DNA of 7,940 nucleotides. Source: JAMLIA01 sp039810005. GTDB lineage: Bacteria; Chloroflexota; Chloroflexia; Thermomicrobiales; CFX8. The notes beneath the pieces are model-generated. The model saw only the letters and a program-made list of their open reading frames with translations, was not told the origin of the DNA and ran no database searches. The stretch is from positions 1 through 7,940 of the forward strand of contig JBDHWD010000126.1 of assembly GCA_039810005.1 (NCBI GenBank), written 5' to 3'. The translations under genes and the position numbers were made by a program. Positions 1 to 5,501 of the stretch are shown one piece after another (position 1 is the first letter of the stretch; the number at the start of each line of letters is the position of its first letter).

Positions 1-2
1 CC

Positions 3-902
3 ATTGCCACCAGCACGACCGCTGCGGCCGCTACTGAGGACTCGACGGACGAGCCAACTGAGGAGCCGACCGAGGCGGTCGAAGAACCCGCCACCGAAGC
101 ACCCGAGGAGCCGACCAGCACGAGCCCGGCCGCTGAAGCAACCGTCCCGTTGAGTCCGCCAACGGCGACCGTCGCCGGTTCGGCCGACATGCTCACGCTG
201 TCGATCTATTTCATGCGCGACGAGAAGGTCGCGCTGGCCCATCGGACTGTCCCGCACACGCTGCAGGTCGCCGGAGCGGCGATGCAGGAGCTGCTGACCG
301 GCCCGTCCGCTGAGGAGCAGGCCGCCGGCATGACGACCTCGATACCGGACGGCACCCGCCTGCTCGGCATCACGATCAGTGATGACAACATCGCGACAGT
401 CGATCTGTCGGGCGAATTCGAGTCCGGCGGCGGCAGCCTGTCGATGACGGCGCGTCTGGCGCAGGTCACCTATACGCTGACGCAGTTCCCAACCATTGAG
501 TCGGTGGTGTTCTCACTCGATGGCGAGCCGGTCGACGTCTTCGGTGGTGAAGGGATCGTCCTCGATCATCCGGCTGCCCGCGCCGATTTCGAGAACCTGA
601 CACCGGCCATCTTCGTTGACACCGTCGCGATCGGCGATCGCATCACCAGCCCGCTACGGCTCGCCGGAACAGCCAACACCTTCGAAGCGGCATTCCAGAT
701 TCAGGTGCGCGCTGCTGATGGGACAGTCGTTGTCGATCAGGCTGCGATGGCAACATCCGGCACCGGCACGCGCGGCACGTTCGACATCTCGGTACCGTTC
801 GATCTTCCACCCGGACCAGCCACGGTCGTCGTGCTGGAGTACTCAGCGAAGGATGGTTCACCGATCAATGTCGTTGAGATTCCAGTGATCGTCGCCGAAT
901 AG
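3..902 (+). CDS. GerMN and Gmad2 domain surface protein (5' end missing)
   Basis: The frame is open from the first complete codon at 3 to the TAG at 900-902, so the true start lies upstream of the window; the TTG at 150 is only an internal codon. The first ~50 visible residues are a Glu/Thr/Pro/Ala-rich linker (EEPT occurs twice), typical of a spacer between a lipoprotein or membrane anchor and an extracytoplasmic domain. A GerMN-type domain follows at about nt 190-525 (core around LLTGPS, then IATVDLSGEF and a QVTYTLTQFPTIESVVFSLDG stretch), then a Gmad2 immunoglobulin-like domain at about nt 605-893 (ITSPLRLAGTANTFEA, closing strands near VVVLEYSAKDGS). These domains are known from spore-germination protein GerM and from lipoproteins of non-sporulating bacteria. 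A role at the cell envelope is likely; the substrate or partner is unknown. The anchor itself is not visible. Confidence 0.85.
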   Translation: MATSTTAAAATEDSTDEPTEEPTEAVEEPATEAPEEPTSTSPAAEATVPLSPPTATVAGSADMLTLSIYFMRDEKVALAHRTVPHTLQVAGAAMQELLTGPSAEEQAAGMTTSIPDGTRLLGITISDDNIATVDLSGEFESGGGSLSMTARLAQVTYTLTQFPTIESVVFSLDGEPVDVFGGEGIVLDHPAARADFENLTPAIFVDTVAIGDRITSPLRLAGTANTFEAAFQIQVRAADGTVVVDQAAMATSGTGTRGTFDISVPFDLPPGPATVVVLEYSAKDGSPINVVEIPVIVAE

Positions 903-1553
903 TCAGATATCCTCTTCGGGGCGGCGCGCCAGGACAAACAGGTGCGCGCCGCCGCCGAAGCCCTCGTTTTCGACGATCAGCTCCTCGCGGACGATCTCCA
1001 GGCCGGCGCTCTCCACCAGCCGCAGATTGGCCTCGCGCCCGTAGTGGCTCCAGTACATCGCGACACCGGTGCCCAGGTAGTCGTCGTCCACATCGTCCTG
1101 CAGATCAGACGCACCCATGGTCACCAGCAGCAGCGCGGCTGGCTGGAGGATGCGCCGCATCTCGGCCAGCACGGTGGCGTGATCCTCGCGCGGCACATGG
1201 ATCAGCGCGTAGGTCGAGACGATAGCGGCGAAGGTGGCATCGATAAACGGCAGCGCCCGAAGATCGGCAGCGGCGAAGCCGGCATCCGGCACGTTGGCGG
1301 TCGCCAGCCGCAATTGCGCGGTCGTGAGATCGATACCGCTGACGACGAATCGCTCGGCCAGCAGCGCGGAGATCGGCCAGCCCGCCCCACAGCCGGCGTC
1401 CAGCACGCGCCCGCCCGGCGTGATCTGCTCGCTGAGATCCCAGACGAGCCGGATATCCGGATCATCGGCCCTGCGTGAACGCAGATACTCCTCGGCGATA
1501 CGATCGTATCCCCGGCGCACAATCTCGACTGGTTCGGTCAATGCCGCCTGCAC
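903..1553 (-). CDS. Class I SAM-dependent methyltransferase
   Basis: This is a 216-residue small-molecule-type methyltransferase of the Methyltransf_11/25 kind. Visible motifs are SAM-binding motif I (VLDAGCGAG, residues 50-58), the acidic post-I strand (GIDLT, 73-77), motif II around AADLRALPF (95-103) leading into the IVSTYALIHV strand, and a C-terminal HLFVLARR strand (204-211). The substrate cannot be read from the sequence. The GTG at 1553 lies inside the upstream receiver gene, giving a 16-base overlap. An in-frame TTG at 1541-1539 overlaps the receiver's TGA and has AGGCGG a few bases upstream, so it is an alternative start that would make the protein four residues shorter. Either way the two genes are probably co-transcribed and translationally coupled. 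The stop codon abuts the stop of the converging GerMN gene. Confidence 0.88.
   Translation of the reverse strand: MQAALTEPVEIVRRGYDRIAEEYLRSRRADDPDIRLVWDLSEQITPGGRVLDAGCGAGWPISALLAERFVVSGIDLTTAQLRLATANVPDAGFAAADLRALPFIDATFAAIVSTYALIHVPREDHATVLAEMRRILQPAALLLVTMGASDLQDDVDDDYLGTGVAMYWSHYGREANLRLVESAGLEIVREELIVENEGFGGGAHLFVLARRPEEDI
920..953 (+). terminator. G/C-only hairpin just past the GerMN gene
   Basis: A perfect 10-bp stem (GGCGGCGCGC at 920-929, GCGCGCCGCC at 944-953) with a 14-base loop starts 18 bases after the GerMN stop, inside the 3' end of the converging methyltransferase gene. No U-tract follows on the plus strand. It could stop plus-strand transcription before it runs through the opposing operon. 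It could equally be a by-product of GC-rich codons for Gly-Gly-Gly-Ala and Leu-Ala-Arg-Arg in the methyltransferase. Confidence 0.3.
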
Positions 1554-1951
1554 AGGGCTGCGTCGCCAGATCCGCAGTGCGCAGCGCCAGCGATGACATC
1601 AATCAAGGTGTCGATCTCGAACGGCTTGGGGAGGTAGGGGATGCCACGGGCGACGAGATCGGCGGCGTGCTCGCGCAGGAACCCGTCATCCGCTGTGCAG
1701 ACAACGAGCGGGATGCCAGTCGTCTGCGGATCGTCGCAGAGCTGCACGATCGCCTGCCAGCCACGCTCACGCCAGCCGATGCAGACATCCAGCAGCACAA
1801 CTGCAGGTCGGATAGTGGAGATCTGCCCGACCGCCATCTCGGGATCATCAAACACGAGACTATCGAAGCCGGCGAACTCCAACACATCAGTAATCAGGCC
1901 GGCCAGCGTTTGATCGTCGTCAACGACCACAACCAGGGAGGGATCAGCCAT
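1538..1951 (-). CDS. Stand-alone response regulator receiver protein (CheY-like)
   Basis: This 137-residue protein is a single receiver domain. The acidic pocket is D11-D12-D13 at the end of strand 1, the phosphoacceptor is D55 (VVLLDV), the switch threonine is T86 (VVCTADD) and the conserved lysine is K109 in a LPKPF motif. After about residue 120 there is only a short Cys/His-containing tail (AAHCGSGDAALCRRH) and no DNA-binding or enzymatic output domain, so signalling would go through protein-protein contact. No histidine kinase lies nearby. The ATG at 1951 is preceded by GAAGGT at 1966-1961, nine bases away. The gene heads a probable two-gene unit with the overlapping methyltransferase. 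Its leader carries a tandem direct repeat, and a candidate promoter lies at 2025-2053. Confidence 0.9.
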   Translation of the reverse strand: MADPSLVVVVDDDQTLAGLITDVLEFAGFDSLVFDDPEMAVGQISTIRPAVVLLDVCIGWRERGWQAIVQLCDDPQTTGIPLVVCTADDGFLREHAADLVARGIPYLPKPFEIDTLIDVIAGAAHCGSGDAALCRRH

Positions 1952-1960
1952 CGGATGCCT

Positions 1961-2000
1961 ACCTTCGGCTGGTCAACGCGCCTGGAACCTTCGACTGGTC
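1961..2000 (-). repeat. Tandem 14-nt direct repeat in the receiver gene leader
   Basis: On the plus strand ACCTTCGGCTGGTC (1961-1974) and ACCTTCGACTGGTC (1987-2000) match at 13 of 14 positions and start 26 bases apart. In the direction of the gene they read GACCAGYCGAAGGT. The copy nearest the gene contains the GAAGGT ribosome-binding site. The spacing is close to 2.5 helical turns, so the copies would lie on opposite DNA faces. The arrangement suits an operator or an RNA-level binding site, which is inference. Confidence 0.5.
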
Positions 2001-2024
2001 CCGATACGTTGGATCATAATTCTC

Positions 2025-2053
2025 TATATAGCGGATTCGTGGCTGTTCCGCAA
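2025..2053 (-). promoter_or_regulatory. Candidate sigma70-like promoter for the receiver-methyltransferase unit
   Basis: In the minus direction TTGCGG (2053-2048), a 17-base spacer and TATATA (2030-2025) form a weak -35/-10 pair within the most AT-rich patch of the 125-base gap. A second possible -10, TATGAT, lies at 2018-2013 but lacks a recognisable -35. The gap holds no ORF. Placement upstream of the tandem repeat and ribosome-binding site is sensible, but the -35 match is poor. Confidence 0.35.
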
Positions 2054-2076
2054 TGTCACAGCCCTGATGTTGCAGA

Positions 2077-2712
2077 TCAGACGCGCTCGCCTGCAGCTGT
2101 GCGCGAGCGCTGATAATGTCGGCGCGCCTTGGCGCGGTTGCCGCACGACTCCATGCTGCACCAGCGTCGGCTGCGGTTGCGGCTGGTGTCGATGAACAGC
2201 CAGCCGCAGGGGTGGCCAGCGCATTCACGGACGCGGTCGAGCGTCGGGGAGGCGAGCAGCTCGGCCGCCGAGAGCGCAATCGCCATCAGGGGGGTATCGA
2301 GCCCGCCCGGCAGCCAGGTCCACGAGAAGCCTTCCGTTCCGCGCTCCAGCGCGCGGAACGGAAGGGCGATCGCAAGCTCAGTGTTCAGCGTCATCAGGTC
2401 GGCAGGGTTGATCTCGTCACCGGCAGCGAGCCGCGAGAACAGCTGATAGATCGCCTCGCGCAGCGCAACCGCGCGGCGCATGACCTCGACGGTGGTCGCT
2501 GGATCGGTTGTGGCGAGCGGCTGAAGGCGGGCTGCCTCAGCGGCCTCGACGACACTGGCCTCTATCGCCCAGGCGAGAAGATCGTCGTAGCTTGCCAGCA
2601 TCTCGCCCGGCGTCTCGCTGGCGTGCCAGTCGGCCGTATTCGAGAAATCGAGGCACAGCGCTCCGCCGACGAACGCGAACCGCTGCGCTGCTGCCGAATC
2701 TTCATCCGCCAT
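2077..2712 (-). CDS. ABATE / CGNR zinc-finger domain transcriptional regulator
   Basis: The 211-residue protein has the ABATE-type N-terminal region (GGALCLDFSNTADW near the start, then helices) and a C-terminal CGNR zinc finger. The finger shows Cys164 and Cys169 (RECAGHPCGWLFIDTSRNRS) and Cys185 and Cys190 in WCSMESCGNR, followed by a basic KARRHYQR tail, as expected for DNA binding by this family. Family members are described as putative stress-responsive regulators; the target and ligand here are unknown. I chose the ATG at 2712 because AGGG lies eight bases upstream (2724-2721). An in-frame GTG at 2721 would add three residues but has no properly spaced ribosome-binding site. The gene follows the DinB-family gene in the same direction, separated by a strong hairpin. 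A perfect palindrome occupies codons for residues about 116-128. Confidence 0.9.
   Translation of the reverse strand: MADEDSAAAQRFAFVGGALCLDFSNTADWHASETPGEMLASYDDLLAWAIEASVVEAAEAARLQPLATTDPATTVEVMRRAVALREAIYQLFSRLAAGDEINPADLMTLNTELAIALPFRALERGTEGFSWTWLPGGLDTPLMAIALSAAELLASPTLDRVRECAGHPCGWLFIDTSRNRSRRWCSMESCGNRAKARRHYQRSRTAAGERV
2330..2365. repeat. Perfect 15-bp inverted repeat inside the CGNR gene
   Basis: CCTTCCGTTCCGCGC (2330-2344) and its exact reverse complement GCGCGGAACGGAAGG (2351-2365) flank a six-base loop (TCCAGC). It lies in the middle of the coding region, between the ABATE region and the zinc finger, and encodes Ala-Leu-Pro-Phe-Arg-Ala-Leu-Glu-Arg-Gly-Thr-Glu-Gly without breaking the frame. 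A 15-bp perfect match this close together is very unlikely by chance in a window of this size, so either selection or a local templated-inversion event is plausible. Confidence 0.8.
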
Positions 2713-2727
2713 CTGCGACACCCTGAC

Positions 2728-2763
2728 TACTGCCGGGCGACGACGGTCAGCCGCCCGGCAGTA
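2728..2763 (-). terminator. 12-bp hairpin between the DinB-family and CGNR genes
   Basis: TACTGCCGGGCG (2728-2739) pairs perfectly with CGCCCGGCAGTA (2752-2763) around a 12-base loop. It starts five bases past the DinB-family stop codon and ends 15 bases before the CGNR start codon. In the direction of these genes no U-run follows (GTCAGGG comes next), so it is not a classic intrinsic terminator. The plus strand has a short TTGTCTT on the other side, but no plus-strand gene ends here. It may separate the two genes as a U-less terminator, a transcript-end stabiliser or a partial attenuator. Confidence 0.5.
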
Positions 2764-2768
2764 TTGTC

Positions 2769-3203
2769 TTAGATTCCAGCGCGCTCGCGCCAGGCCAGGA
2801 TGTCCTGCGTATGCTCGGCGTAGTGGCCGAACGTGTTGCCCTTGATTTCCTCCGGCGACACATCCGGGATCCGGGTGAGCAGCGCAACGAGTTGCTCGTG
2901 CGTTCTCTCCATCTCGGCGATGGCGTCGCTCAGTGGCTGGTTTTGTCGCAGGGCGTGCTGCTCCTGATTAAGGGCTTCGAAGTCGACCTCGCCGTCGTCG
3001 ACCTCCTGCGGCGCATCACTGATCTGGTTCTCCAGGCGCTCGACGGTGCAGCTGTCCCAGAAAGCGATGTGGCCGAGGAGATCCTTGACCGACCAATCGC
3101 CAGCCGCCCCGCGTTCGGTCATGCGCTCTTCTGGAATCCCGTCCAGCGCGTCCATCAGGGCTTGCCAGCCCGAAGCAACCGTCTCGCTTGCTGTCTGTGT
3201 CAC
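2769..3203 (-). CDS. DinB-family metal-binding four-helix protein
   Basis: This 144-residue protein has the DinB/DfsB-like helical-bundle layout. The three probable metal-binding histidines of the family are visible: H45 (in GHIAFW, preceded by the typical DWSVKDLL) and H127 and H131 (FGHYAEHTQDILAWRE). Known relatives include DinB of Bacillus, thiol transferases and ClbS-type resistance proteins, so the biochemical role here is open. The start is the GTG at 3203: GAGGGA at 3213-3208 lies four bases upstream, and no better in-frame start is available. The gene lies 83 bases downstream of chrA in the same direction, with AT-rich promoter-like sequence between, and is followed by a hairpin before the CGNR gene. 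A shared stress response with the CGNR regulator is possible but is inference from adjacency. Confidence 0.85.
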   Translation of the reverse strand: MTQTASETVASGWQALMDALDGIPEERMTERGAAGDWSVKDLLGHIAFWDSCTVERLENQISDAPQEVDDGEVDFEALNQEQHALRQNQPLSDAIAEMERTHEQLVALLTRIPDVSPEEIKGNTFGHYAEHTQDILAWRERAGI

Positions 3204-3235
3204 AGTGTCCCTCTTCCAGTGCGGTATATCTAACT

Positions 3236-3256
3236 CCTGTATACGCTTATAGCAGG
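3236..3256. repeat. Interrupted AT-rich inverted repeat upstream of the DinB-family gene
   Basis: CCTGTATA (3236-3243) pairs with TATAGCAGG (3248-3256) apart from one bulged base, around a four-base centre. It overlaps the edge of the candidate -10 element and lies in the otherwise gene-free 3204-3286 gap. It could be an operator for the DinB-family gene. The arms are short, so chance is not excluded. Confidence 0.3.
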
Positions 3257-3284
3257 TTATAGATGATCACGATACTGGTCGGAA
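3256..3284 (-). promoter_or_regulatory. Candidate promoter for the DinB-family gene
   Basis: In the minus direction TTCCGA (3284-3279), a 17-base spacer and TATAAC (3261-3256) give a weak -35 with a good -10. Further TATA-type hexamers (TATAAG, TATACA) follow within the next 20 bases, so the exact -10 is uncertain. The local drop in GC content against coding surroundings supports a promoter somewhere in this gap. Confidence 0.35.
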
Positions 3285-3286
3285 GG

Positions 3287-4474
3287 TCAGGTCAACTGGC
3301 CCCAGACGATGCCGATCAGCCCGCCACCGAGCACGAGCCAGGCGGAGTTGACCCGAAAGCGGATGAGCAGCACAGCAGCCACCCCCGCCAGCACGACCGT
3401 CATGACGTCGACGAGTGCCGCACCGGCCAGCTCGATCAGCACGGCCGCCATCAGGCCCAGCGCCGCGACGTTGACGCCGTCCAGGGCAGCGGCAGTCCAA
3501 GGCGATCGGCGGATGTGGGGCAGGATCGGGATCGACAGCGCGACGAAGAAGAAGGCCGGGATGAAGATGCCGAGCGTCGCCAGCACCGCGCCGGGAAAGC
3601 CACCGACGACGTAGCCGACGAATGTCGCGGTCGTGAAGACCGGCCCCGGTGTGAACTGACCGACTGCGACAGCGTCGAGGAGCTGCTGCTCGGTCAGCCA
3701 GCCGAGGCGATTCACAAAGTCGTTTCGCAGGAAGGCGAGCAGGACGTAGCCGGAGCCGTAGAGGACCGAGCCGATCTTCAGAAACGTGAGGAACAGCCGC
3801 GTTCCGCTGTACTCAACGAGCGCCGCGCCACTGACCGCGCCGAGCATGGCGAAGATGACGGGTGTCGGCGCGATCGACAGTGTGCCGGTGCGGCGCTCCC
3901 TCAGCCTCCGCCAGTTGCGCACGAGCGTGACGAGGAGCGCGCCGCCAAACATCAGCGCGATCTCGTTGCCGCCGAGCAGATAGAGTCCCAGAACGCCGGC
4001 GGCGACGGCAGTCAGCAACGGCCCACGCAGCGCCGCGCGTCCCAGGCCCCACAGCGCCTGCGCCACGACGGCGATCACAACCGGCTTGATCCCGTAGAGC
4101 AGCCACTCGCCGGTCGTCGTTGTGCCGTACTCGACGTACAGCCAGGCGAACAGTAGCACCAGCGTGGCAGCCGGCAGGATGAAGAGCGACCCGCCGACGA
4201 CCAGCCCGCGCCAACCGGCGCGCTGGTAGCTGGAGTGGATGACCAGCTCGGTCGAGTTCGGGCCGGGAATCAGATTCGCTGCGCCCATCAGGTCGAGGAA
4301 GTGCTGGTCGGTCAGCCACTTGCGCCGGACGACGACCTCGTCGCGCAGCATTGCTGTGTGAGCCGCCGGTCCGCCGAACGCGGTCCATCCTAGCCGGAAC
4401 ATCAGCAGCGCGACCTCACGCAGCCCGCCCGGCGCGTTCAGTGGTGAATCTTCGGCTTCCGCATTCGTCGACAT
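3287..4474 (-). CDS. chrA: ChrA-type chromate transporter (two CHR domains)
   Basis: The 395-residue membrane protein has the duplicated CHR architecture of long-chain ChrA. The N-terminal half carries FGGP (33-36), a RDEVVVRRKWLT loop and an IPGPNSTEL motif (PGP at 70-72). The C-terminal half repeats it as FLKIGSVLYGSG (231-242), RNDFVNRLGWLTEQQ and FTPGPVFTTATFVG (PGP at 276-278). About ten hydrophobic segments are visible, and a basic loop (RNWRRLRERR, 186-195) links the halves. The family exports chromate from the cytoplasm, giving chromate resistance; some members may carry other oxyanions. I chose the ATG at 4474, not the upstream TTG at 4540 or ATG at 4489. GGAGG lies at 4490-4486, and a promoter at 4502-4530 would place the transcript start downstream of the TTG. 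No chrB or other chr gene is adjacent, so specificity rests on family membership. Confidence 0.93.
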   Translation of the reverse strand: MSTNAEAEDSPLNAPGGLREVALLMFRLGWTAFGGPAAHTAMLRDEVVVRRKWLTDQHFLDLMGAANLIPGPNSTELVIHSSYQRAGWRGLVVGGSLFILPAATLVLLFAWLYVEYGTTTTGEWLLYGIKPVVIAVVAQALWGLGRAALRGPLLTAVAAGVLGLYLLGGNEIALMFGGALLVTLVRNWRRLRERRTGTLSIAPTPVIFAMLGAVSGAALVEYSGTRLFLTFLKIGSVLYGSGYVLLAFLRNDFVNRLGWLTEQQLLDAVAVGQFTPGPVFTTATFVGYVVGGFPGAVLATLGIFIPAFFFVALSIPILPHIRRSPWTAAALDGVNVAALGLMAAVLIELAGAALVDVMTVVLAGVAAVLLIRFRVNSAWLVLGGGLIGIVWGQLT

Positions 4475-4730
4475 GTTGTGACCGCCCTCCATCAGTCGCG
4501 CACTATGGTGACGGCAAGCGACTTCGTCAAGCATTTTCAATCAACGCCTACGATCCACGACACTACGCACGACATAACGACGATTCCTGCCGGATACGGG
4601 CCAATCCTGTCCGTTTGGACGACGGCTTGAGCGGCAGGGTGGACGGTGTGCTAACGGATGACGCGGCCTATGCTGGGCTCAAAACGAGGGACGCCTCCAT
4701 CACTGCGCCCCGTACCTCCAGGGAGGCAGC
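4475..4730. other. Divergent intergenic region between chrA and nuoB
   Basis: This 256-base gap holds no supportable gene. The left side carries the chrA ribosome-binding site and promoter. The right side ends with AGGGAGG at 4720-4726, a strong ribosome-binding site five bases or less from optimum for the nuoB ATG. Plus-strand promoter elements are weak: TATGCT at 4669-4674 is the best -10 candidate but has no good -35, and TTGAGC at 4627-4632 has no matching -10 at normal spacing. A small dyad GTCC-GTTT-GGAC also occurs near 4609-4620. Confidence 0.6.
4502..4530 (-). promoter_or_regulatory. Sigma70-like promoter of chrA
   Basis: In the minus direction TTGACG (4530-4525, five of six consensus bases), a 17-base spacer and CATAGT (4507-4502, four of six) form the best promoter in the window. 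The predicted transcript start near 4495 leaves a leader of about 20 bases that contains the GGAGG site, consistent with translation from the ATG at 4474. Confidence 0.6.
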
Positions 4731-5300
4731 ATGCCGCTCTCAACCGACCGGACGTCGCGAAACATCCTGACCACTTCGGCAGACCATCTCTTCTCGTGGG
4801 CACGGCGCTCCAGTCTCTGGTGGCTGCAATTTGGCCTCGCCTGTTGCGGCATCGAGATGATCTCAGCGCAGATGCCGCGCTTCGACATGGGTGAGCGCTT
4901 CGGGATGCTCTATCGCGCATCGCCGCGTCAGGCCGACCTGATGATCGTTGCCGGAACGGTCACGAAGAAGATGGCCCCGACCGTTCGGACGCTCTACGAT
5001 CAGATGGGCGACCCGAAGTGGGTCGTTTCGATGGGTTCCTGCGCAAACGTCGGCGGGCCATTTGATACCTATGCCGTCGTGCAGGGTGTCGATCAGATTG
5101 TGCCGGTCGATGTCTACATCCCCGGCTGTCCTCCATTGCCGGAGGACCTGATGCAGGGCGTGCTGGAGCTGCAGAACCGCATCATTGCCTACACCACGAT
5201 CGCCCAGACTCGTGGCCAGGACGTAGCCAATGAGTTTCGCGCCGAAAACCGCAGCGCCGCTCGCGAACGCATCGTCGGCACTGACGCGCTCGTGGCCTAG
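4731..5300 (+). CDS. nuoB: NADH-quinone oxidoreductase subunit B (NuoB), solitary copy
   Basis: The 189-residue protein is full length for NuoB, the complex I subunit holding the terminal 4Fe-4S cluster N2 that passes electrons to quinone. The four cluster ligands are present: tandem Cys38-Cys39 (ACCGIEM), Cys104 (MGSCANVGG) and Cys133 (IPGCPP). Other family blocks are RFGM, SPRQADLMIVAGTVTKKMAP and VPVDVYIPGCPP. The GGPFDTYAVVQGVDQIVP loop is closer to the Thermus/Chloroflexota form than to the YYHYSYSV form of enterobacteria. A charged C-terminal tail of about 35 residues follows the core. AGGGAGG at 4720-4726 supports the ATG. No nuoA, nuoC or nuoD flanks it: chrA diverges upstream and small ORFs follow. 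It may be a duplicate, a relocated sole copy, or part of another NuoB-containing complex. Confidence 0.93.
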   Translation: MPLSTDRTSRNILTTSADHLFSWARRSSLWWLQFGLACCGIEMISAQMPRFDMGERFGMLYRASPRQADLMIVAGTVTKKMAPTVRTLYDQMGDPKWVVSMGSCANVGGPFDTYAVVQGVDQIVPVDVYIPGCPPLPEDLMQGVLELQNRIIAYTTIAQTRGQDVANEFRAENRSAARERIVGTDALVA

Positions 5301-5320
5301 CGCACGTCGCCCAGCAGGCT

Positions 5321-5362
5321 GCACCCCTTCCCGCGCATGCCGATGAGGTCGGGAAGGGGTGC
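5321..5362 (+). terminator. Strong hairpin after nuoB
   Basis: GCACCCCTTCCCG (5321-5333) pairs perfectly over 13 bp with CGGGAAGGGGTGC (5350-5362) around a 16-base loop, starting 20 bases after the nuoB stop. The following bases (CACCCCGGTAAC) contain no U-tract, so this would be a U-less terminator or a transcript-stabilising hairpin, or the first element of the leader that follows. Confidence 0.5.
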
Positions 5363-5501
5363 CACCCCGGTAACATTACGTATGCCGGGAATCTCCACCA
5401 TGAAAACGCATTGCGTAATGCCCCGGATGTGCCCCGCGCGGTGAGCTCCTATTGTCTTGATACCACCATGAGCTGTGGTGGAGGCAGAAAGGAGCCATCC
5501 C
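5363..5501 (+). promoter_or_regulatory. Structured leader before the small-ORF/MFS unit
   Basis: No gene is supported between the nuoB hairpin and the GTG at 5502. The stretch has several short dyads that compete: CCCGG (5366-5370) with CCGGG (5385-5389); CATTACG (5374-5380) with CGTAATG (5414-5420), flanked by CCGG at 5367-5370 and 5423-5426; GCATT (5409-5413) with AATGC (5417-5421); and CCACCA (5463-5468) with TGGTGG (5476-5481), the last ending seven bases before the AAAGGAG site at 5488-5494. Mutually exclusive pairings next to a ribosome-binding site resemble an attenuator or a metabolite-sensing leader. No known riboswitch consensus was recognised, and no convincing promoter was found. 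Confidence 0.35.

Noticed and set aside
3263..4156. Long plus-strand ORF of nearly 300 codons opposite chrA
   Set aside because: Its composition is dominated by Arg, Asp, Glu, Gln and His, as expected from the antisense frame of a GC-rich membrane protein gene, and the ChrA reading on the other strand is unambiguous.
5363..5501. Match to a known riboswitch class (cobalamin, TPP, guanidine-I)
   Set aside because: Fragments such as GGGAA and GGTGCC occur, but the ordered conserved blocks of these classes are missing.
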